A stretch of DNA of 64,000 nt from the NCBI RefSeq assembly GCF_019455445.1, contig NZ_JAHWUS010000002.1:1-64000 (forward strand). The letters run 5' to 3'. The first letter of the stretch is position 1; the number at the start of each line of letters is the position of its first letter. The notes below the pieces were generated by a model. The model did no database searches and had not been told where the DNA came from. It saw only the letters and a list, made by a program, of their open reading frames with translations. The position numbers and the translations under genes were made by a program. The DNA comes from Pseudaquidulcibacter saccharophilus (GTDB lineage Bacteria > Pseudomonadota > Alphaproteobacteria > Caulobacterales > Aquidulcibacteraceae). Of this stretch, positions 59,874 through 64,000 are shown piece by piece.

Positions 59874-61783
59874 TCACTCTGAAAATGGGCGTGGATTCGC
59901 TTTGCAATCTCTTCGCTTATATGTGGGGTTTCTGCAAGCTCTTTTACACTTGCGCCCGCAACACCTTTTGCCGAACCAAAGCGCGACATCAATGATTTTT
60001 TACGTAATGGGCCGATTCCTTCGATTTCATCCAATGGGTTTTTAACAAATTCCTTGCCCCGTTTTTGACGGTGCGCACCAATAACAAACCGGTGGGATTC
60101 ATCGCGCAATCTTTGTAGGTAATAAAGAACCGGTGAATTAAGCTCAAGACGATAGGGGGCTTTGCCAACCTCGTGAAACTCTTCACGTCCGGCATTCCTA
60201 TCAACACCTTTGGACATGGCAACGATTTTAAACATTTTATCGACCTCTAACTCACGGGCAACATCCAAAACGGCTGCAAGCTGTATCTGTCCACCGTCAA
60301 TAATGATTAAATCAGGGCGGCTTTCATAGTCGTTTAAATCTTCTTTTATGCGGTTAAAACGGCGGGTGAAAACTTCGCGCATCATGGCAAAGTCATCGCC
60401 ACCTTTGGCATTTTTTATCGTCCATTTGCGATATTGGTTTTTCATAAAACCTTCTGGACCCGCAACAATCATTGCGCCAACCGCATTTGTCCCTTGAATG
60501 TGGGAGTTATCGTAAACCTCGATACGTTCGGGTCGGGTTTCAAGATTGAATTGCTTTTGCACTTCGTCCAAAATTTTGCCGATTGCCCCTGTTTCAGAAA
60601 GACGGCGGCTAAGGGTGATTTGCGCATTTTTGATAACTTGTTCAAGAATATCTTTTTTATCGCCCTGTTTAGGGACAGATATACGCACTTTTGAACCCGC
60701 AAGCATTGAAAGCGCATCTTCCATCAATTGCTTTTGCAATGGCGGTTCATTCATAATTATCAAATCGGGTGGTGGGTTGGATTGGTAAAACTGCCCGATA
60801 AAACTATCCAAAACTTCTTGTGTTGATAATGATTTATCGTGTTTTGGGAAATATGCGCGGTTGCCCCAATGTTGGGTCGCACGGAAAAATGCAACTTCGA
60901 TAATTGTCATGCCACCTTGTGAATGAATGGCGAATATATCGGCGTTTGCAAATGTTTGCGGATAAATGGATTGATTGGTGCGAATGCTTGCCAATGCCTT
61001 GATACGATCGCGTAGGATTGCCGCTTTTTCATAATCATAGACTTGGGCGGCATTATTCATCTGTTCGGCTAATTCATCTTGTAAAGCGCTTGATTTACCA
61101 CGCAAAAACATGCGCGCACCGTCCACAAGTTCACGATAATCCAACTGATTGGTAAGATTTACACACGGTGCGGCACAGCGTTTAATTTGATAAAGCATAC
61201 ATGGGCGGGAGCGGTTCTCAAACTCCGCATCCGAACAGGTGCGCAGCATGAATGCCTTTTGCAAAATCGTGATGGAATCATTAACCGCCTGCCCACTGGC
61301 AAAGGGACCAAAATATTCGACACCTTTTTCGCGTGGGCCGCGATGTTTGGCAAGATAGGGGGAAGGGTGGTTAAGGCCGATTGCGATATATGGAAAACTC
61401 TTATCATCGCGCATCAATACGTTATAGCGTGGTTTAAGGCGGCGGATTAAATTCGCCTCAAGCAATAATGCCTCGGATTCGGTGTGCGTTATGGTGAATT
61501 CCATTGAACGCACCATTGCCAAAACCCGTGTTAATTGGTTGGTATGTGCCGCGCCGCGGGCATAGGTCGCCACCCGTTTTTTAAGGCTTTTGGCCTTGCC
61601 GACATAAAGAACCGCACCATCGGCACCAATCATTCGATAAACCCCCGGCGAATTAGGCAGGGTTTTATGATGTTCTTTGATGATTTCGATGCCAGTTTTT
61701 AAATCAAGATTTGCTTCAGGTATATTTCCACCCGTAGGCAAAGTGCCAATATCAATTTCTTCGGGTTTGTTTGCCTTATTCAT
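59870..61783 (-). CDS. uvrC: Excinuclease ABC subunit C
   Basis: This 637-residue protein has an N-terminal GIY-YIG nuclease (PGVYRMIGADGAVLYVGKAK, residues about 44-63) and a Cys-rich region (TCSDAEFENRSRPCMLYQIK). A UVR domain (AAILRDRIKALASI) follows, then the RNase-H-like UvrC domain (IEVYDNSHIQGTNAVGAMIV) and C-terminal helix-hairpin-helix motifs (EIEGIGPLRKKSL). UvrC makes both incisions in nucleotide excision repair. It ends in an ATGA overlap with pgsA. Confidence 0.96.
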   Translation of the reverse strand: MNKANKPEEIDIGTLPTGGNIPEANLDLKTGIEIIKEHHKTLPNSPGVYRMIGADGAVLYVGKAKSLKKRVATYARGAAHTNQLTRVLAMVRSMEFTITHTESEALLLEANLIRRLKPRYNVLMRDDKSFPYIAIGLNHPSPYLAKHRGPREKGVEYFGPFASGQAVNDSITILQKAFMLRTCSDAEFENRSRPCMLYQIKRCAAPCVNLTNQLDYRELVDGARMFLRGKSSALQDELAEQMNNAAQVYDYEKAAILRDRIKALASIRTNQSIYPQTFANADIFAIHSQGGMTIIEVAFFRATQHWGNRAYFPKHDKSLSTQEVLDSFIGQFYQSNPPPDLIIMNEPPLQKQLMEDALSMLAGSKVRISVPKQGDKKDILEQVIKNAQITLSRRLSETGAIGKILDEVQKQFNLETRPERIEVYDNSHIQGTNAVGAMIVAGPEGFMKNQYRKWTIKNAKGGDDFAMMREVFTRRFNRIKEDLNDYESRPDLIIIDGGQIQLAAVLDVARELEVDKMFKIVAMSKGVDRNAGREEFHEVGKAPYRLELNSPVLYYLQRLRDESHRFVIGAHRQKRGKEFVKNPLDEIEGIGPLRKKSLMSRFGSAKGVAGASVKELAETPHISEEIAKRIHAHFQSE

Positions 61784-61860
61784 AGAATTTAAATAAGCTG
61801 TCTCGTATAATTTTTAAAGATTGAATTGCAACAATATTTCTATTAAGAATAATTCTCAAT

Positions 61861-62247
61861 ATGACCAAAAACACAATTCTTAAAGCAATTGCCGGGTTAT
61901 TTTTTGCATTAGGCTCCGTGGGGGCGTTTTTACCTGCCTTGCCAACCGTGCCGTTTTGGATTGTGGCGGCAATAATTTACCTAAAAGCCGATCCCGTAAT
62001 GGCGCATAAAATCTTTGAACATAAGGTTTTTGGGAAAATAGTCGAAAATTTTGTTCGCCATGGTATAATAACCCGTAAATCAAAAATCGCGGCAATTGGC
62101 GGCTCATTATTGGTTGGCAGTATATCGCTTTATTTCATGCGCAATCATGCTTGGGGCTTTTGGTTTATGATTATCGGGCTTTTGATTGGAATGGTTTTTG
62201 TGGCGACACGACCGGAAACCATTAAAATTGAAACTAATGCGGAATAG
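61861..62247 (+). CDS. DUF454 (YbaN-like) membrane protein
   Basis: This 128-residue protein has about three to four hydrophobic segments and the family blocks AGLFFALGSVGAFLPALPTV near residues 11-30 and H-K-V-F-G-K at about 53-58. DUF454/YbaN proteins are inner-membrane proteins of unknown function. It lies 37 bases before murB on the same strand and may share its transcript. A weak AGAAT-A-ATTCT palindrome lies just upstream. Confidence 0.85.
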   Translation: MTKNTILKAIAGLFFALGSVGAFLPALPTVPFWIVAAIIYLKADPVMAHKIFEHKVFGKIVENFVRHGIITRKSKIAAIGGSLLVGSISLYFMRNHAWGFWFMIIGLLIGMVFVATRPETIKIETNAE

Positions 62248-62284
62248 CCCTTTTGTTTGGCTATAAATTTGCTATTACGAATCC

Positions 62285-63211
62285 ATGTCTTTACTTGAAA
62301 AATTATCCCCTGCCTTAGTTTCGTCTGTTCGCGGTAAAATCGAAGAGAATATCAGCCTTGCACCCTTTACATGGTTTCGTGTTGGTGGCGCGGCAGAGCT
62401 GTTGTTTCAGCCTGCGGATACACAGGATTTGGCGGATTTTTTAAAAGCACTGCCCAAAGAAATTCCGGTTTATGTGATTGGTGTTGGCTCAAACCTTATT
62501 ATCCGTGATGGTGGGGTAAAAGGGGTTGTTATTCGCCTTACGCCCAAGGGATTTGGCGGCATTAGTGTTGACGGGCTTCGTATTACTTCGGGGACAATGG
62601 TTCTTGATTCTATGCTTGCCAAAAAGGCGGCAGAGGCGGGGATTGCGGGCCTTGAATTTTACCGTGGCGTCCCTGGAACAATTGGCGGCGCATTGCGCAT
62701 GAATGCCGGCTGCTATGAACAAGAAACCAAGGATGTATTGGTGGAATGTCAGGCGGTCAACCGTGACGGTGATATCATCACCTTTAAAAATGCCGATATG
62801 GGCTATACTTATCGCCATTGCGCATTGCCAGATGATTTGATTTTTGTTTCGGCAACTTTTGAAGGCACAAAGGATGCGCCGGAAGCGATTTTAGCGCGCA
62901 TGGACGCCATTACTGCACGCCGCGAGAATTCCCAGCCAATTCGCGAAAAAACCGGCGGTTCAACCTTTAAAAACCCTGATCAGGTGCAATCGGGCGGCCG
63001 TAAGTCATGGCAAGTTATTGATGACGCTGGGCTACGCGGTTTTTCAATTGGCGATGCACAAATGAGTGAGAAGCATTGCAACTTCATGATTAACAAGGGT
63101 AATGCCAAAGCTTCCGATCTTGAGGCATTGGGCGAACATGTTATTAAAACCGTGAAAGAAACCCAAGGGGTTGACCTTCATTGGGAAATTAAACGCATCG
63201 GCGAAAAATAA
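62285..63211 (+). CDS. murB: UDP-N-acetylenolpyruvoylglucosamine reductase
   Basis: This 308-residue FAD enzyme carries [15 protein letters not shown] and [14 protein letters not shown] in the FAD domain, the [20 protein letters not shown] block, and the catalytic Ser region [11 protein letters not shown] with S226. It makes UDP-MurNAc in peptidoglycan synthesis. In many alphaproteobacteria murB sits inside the murC-ddl-ftsQ cluster; here its neighbours are DUF454 and an acyltransferase, so it is detached from that cluster. Its stop directly abuts the stop of the convergent acyltransferase gene. Confidence 0.95.
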   Translation: MSLLEKLSPALVSSVRGKIEENISLAPFTWFRVGGAAELLFQPADTQDLADFLKALPKEIPVYVIGVGSNLIIRDGGVKGVVIRLTPKGFGGISVDGLRITSGTMVLDSMLAKKAAEAGIAGLEFYRGVPGTIGGALRMNAGCYEQETKDVLVECQAVNRDGDIITFKNADMGYTYRHCALPDDLIFVSATFEGTKDAPEAILARMDAITARRENSQPIREKTGGSTFKNPDQVQSGGRKSWQVIDDAGLRGFSIGDAQMSEKHCNFMINKGNAKASDLEALGEHVIKTVKETQGVDLHWEIKRIGEK

Positions 63212-64000
63212 TTATTTCTTCAATAGCTTATGTGCCAGTTTTAATATTGGTTTTTCAAACATAATATGCAGAATTGCCGATGCAATGATTGCGGCAACGA
63301 ATGCAATCGCACAGAATAAAAAATTATCTAAAAGCCCTTCGCGCGAGAAGCGTGCAAATATGCGCCCGGTGGCGGCAAAAATCGGCACGTGGATGAGGTA
63401 TAAGGCATAGGACCAATCACCCAATTTGATTAATGGCTTTTTGGCTTTGAAGCCATCAAGTTCCAATACCACCATGCCATAAAGCAAAATTGCTGACGGA
63501 AGGCCGAAGTAAAAGACGCGCTCCCACTTAAGGGCAAAGAAATCCTGTGCAAAGCCTGCTACACGGGCAAAACTAAAGAAAAGCAATACTGCACCCAAAA
63601 TTGCGGCAACGTCGCCATAGGGACGTTCTTTGCGGTTTTTGATGATGATTGCGACACCGGCACCCATAATAAATTCAAGCGTAAGTGGGTGAATAACAAT
63701 TGCAAGAAATGGCGTCGGATTTTGGTTTGCCAGTGAAGCAAATGCAACCAATAAAGCCCAGCCAACAAGAAACGCTGGCATTAATTTTTTGGGCGCAAAT
63801 AATATAAAGCCAAAAACGATATAAAACCAAAGCTCGTGAATAAGGGTCCAGCCAACAGCATGAAGCGGCAATGTTGCTTGTGGGATTAAAAGAAAAGATT
63901 TTAAAATATCGGGCGTTTCTTTATGGCTTTGGTAAACCCAATCTGGGTGGATGGTATAAACCACAAAAATTGCCCCCATCACCAACCACCATAATGGATA
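63212..64000 (-). CDS. Membrane acyltransferase (acyltransferase 3 type), 5' end outside the window
   Basis: At least 262 residues are visible and the frame stays open to the right edge, so the N-terminus lies beyond 64000. About eight hydrophobic segments are seen, with GWTLIHELWFYIVFGFIL (typical of PF01757 acyltransferases, with the H/E pair), and the late LGDWSYALYLIHVPIF and MFEKPIL motifs. This family O-acetylates sugars of LPS, EPS or peptidoglycan. The catalytic His of the first motif may lie in the missing part. The substrate is unknown. Its stop abuts murB. Confidence 0.85.
   Translation of the reverse strand, partial: YPLWWLVMGAIFVVYTIHPDWVYQSHKETPDILKSFLLIPQATLPLHAVGWTLIHELWFYIVFGFILFAPKKLMPAFLVGWALLVAFASLANQNPTPFLAIVIHPLTLEFIMGAGVAIIIKNRKERPYGDVAAILGAVLLFFSFARVAGFAQDFFALKWERVFYFGLPSAILLYGMVVLELDGFKAKKPLIKLGDWSYALYLIHVPIFAATGRIFARFSREGLLDNFLFCAIAFVAAIIASAILHIMFEKPILKLAHKLLKK

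Overview
The window looks like a chromosomal segment of an AT-rich Gram-negative bacterium, most likely an alphaproteobacterium. The evidence is the MarR/OmpR pair of PetP/PetR type beside a branched-chain aminotransferase, ExoY/ExoA/ExoP/ExoQ-like exopolysaccharide genes, a split gcvPA/gcvPB glycine decarboxylase, and an SLC5-type hybrid sensor kinase. The split GcvP hints at Caulobacterales or relatives, but I cannot fix the taxon from sequence alone.

Positions 1-29,760 form a large exopolysaccharide (EPS) locus: a partial galU, a secreted GH16 glycanase, an ExoY-like initiating sugar-phosphate transferase, a VanZ-like protein, a Wzy/O-antigen-ligase-like polymerase, about nine glycosyltransferases (GT2, GT4, GT8), a Wzx-like flippase, a pyruvyl-transferase-like protein, an ExoP/Wzc tyrosine autokinase, an outer-membrane beta-barrel protein, a Wza-type export lipoprotein and a metallophosphoesterase.

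Inside this EPS locus, on the minus strand at 13,842-19,272, lies a compact cluster that I read as a lasso-peptide biosynthetic operon in the order A-B1-B2-C-K-D. It has a 50-residue precursor (19,120-19,272) with the leader pattern Y-x2-P-x-I-x3-G-x5-T. It also has a PqqD-like leader-binding protein, a transglutaminase-like leader peptidase, an asparagine-synthetase-like macrolactam cyclase whose Cys2 is replaced by Ser, an HprK-like kinase and an ABC exporter. The predicted core starts at Ala26 and places Asp at position 9, giving a nine-residue ring. It resembles paeninodin, whose C-terminal Ser is phosphorylated by an HprK-like kinase; here the only core Ser is penultimate. A PF14907-type nucleotidyltransferase at 23.3-24.4 kb may be a further tailoring enzyme or may belong to the EPS system. 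This is the most notable system in the window.

Positions 30-41 kb hold a tRNA-Ser(UGA), an MHS-family transporter with a DcaP-like porin, a LuxR-type response regulator, an SLC5-domain hybrid histidine kinase (together CrbS/CrbR-like), intergenic palindromic repeats, an NfeD/SPFH pair and many operator-like palindromes. Positions 41-64 kb are mostly housekeeping: an S46-type peptidase, a tandem glycine riboswitch driving gcvT-gcvH-gcvPA-gcvPB, an ABC-F protein with a reduced first ATPase domain, petP-petR-lipoprotein, ilvE, GST, NUDIX, a hybrid kinase, folB, a globin-coupled chemoreceptor, uvrC-pgsA, murB and a partial membrane acyltransferase. A 26-residue membrane microprotein is at 55,479-55,559.

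All functional calls come from reading motifs and translations by eye. No database search was run.
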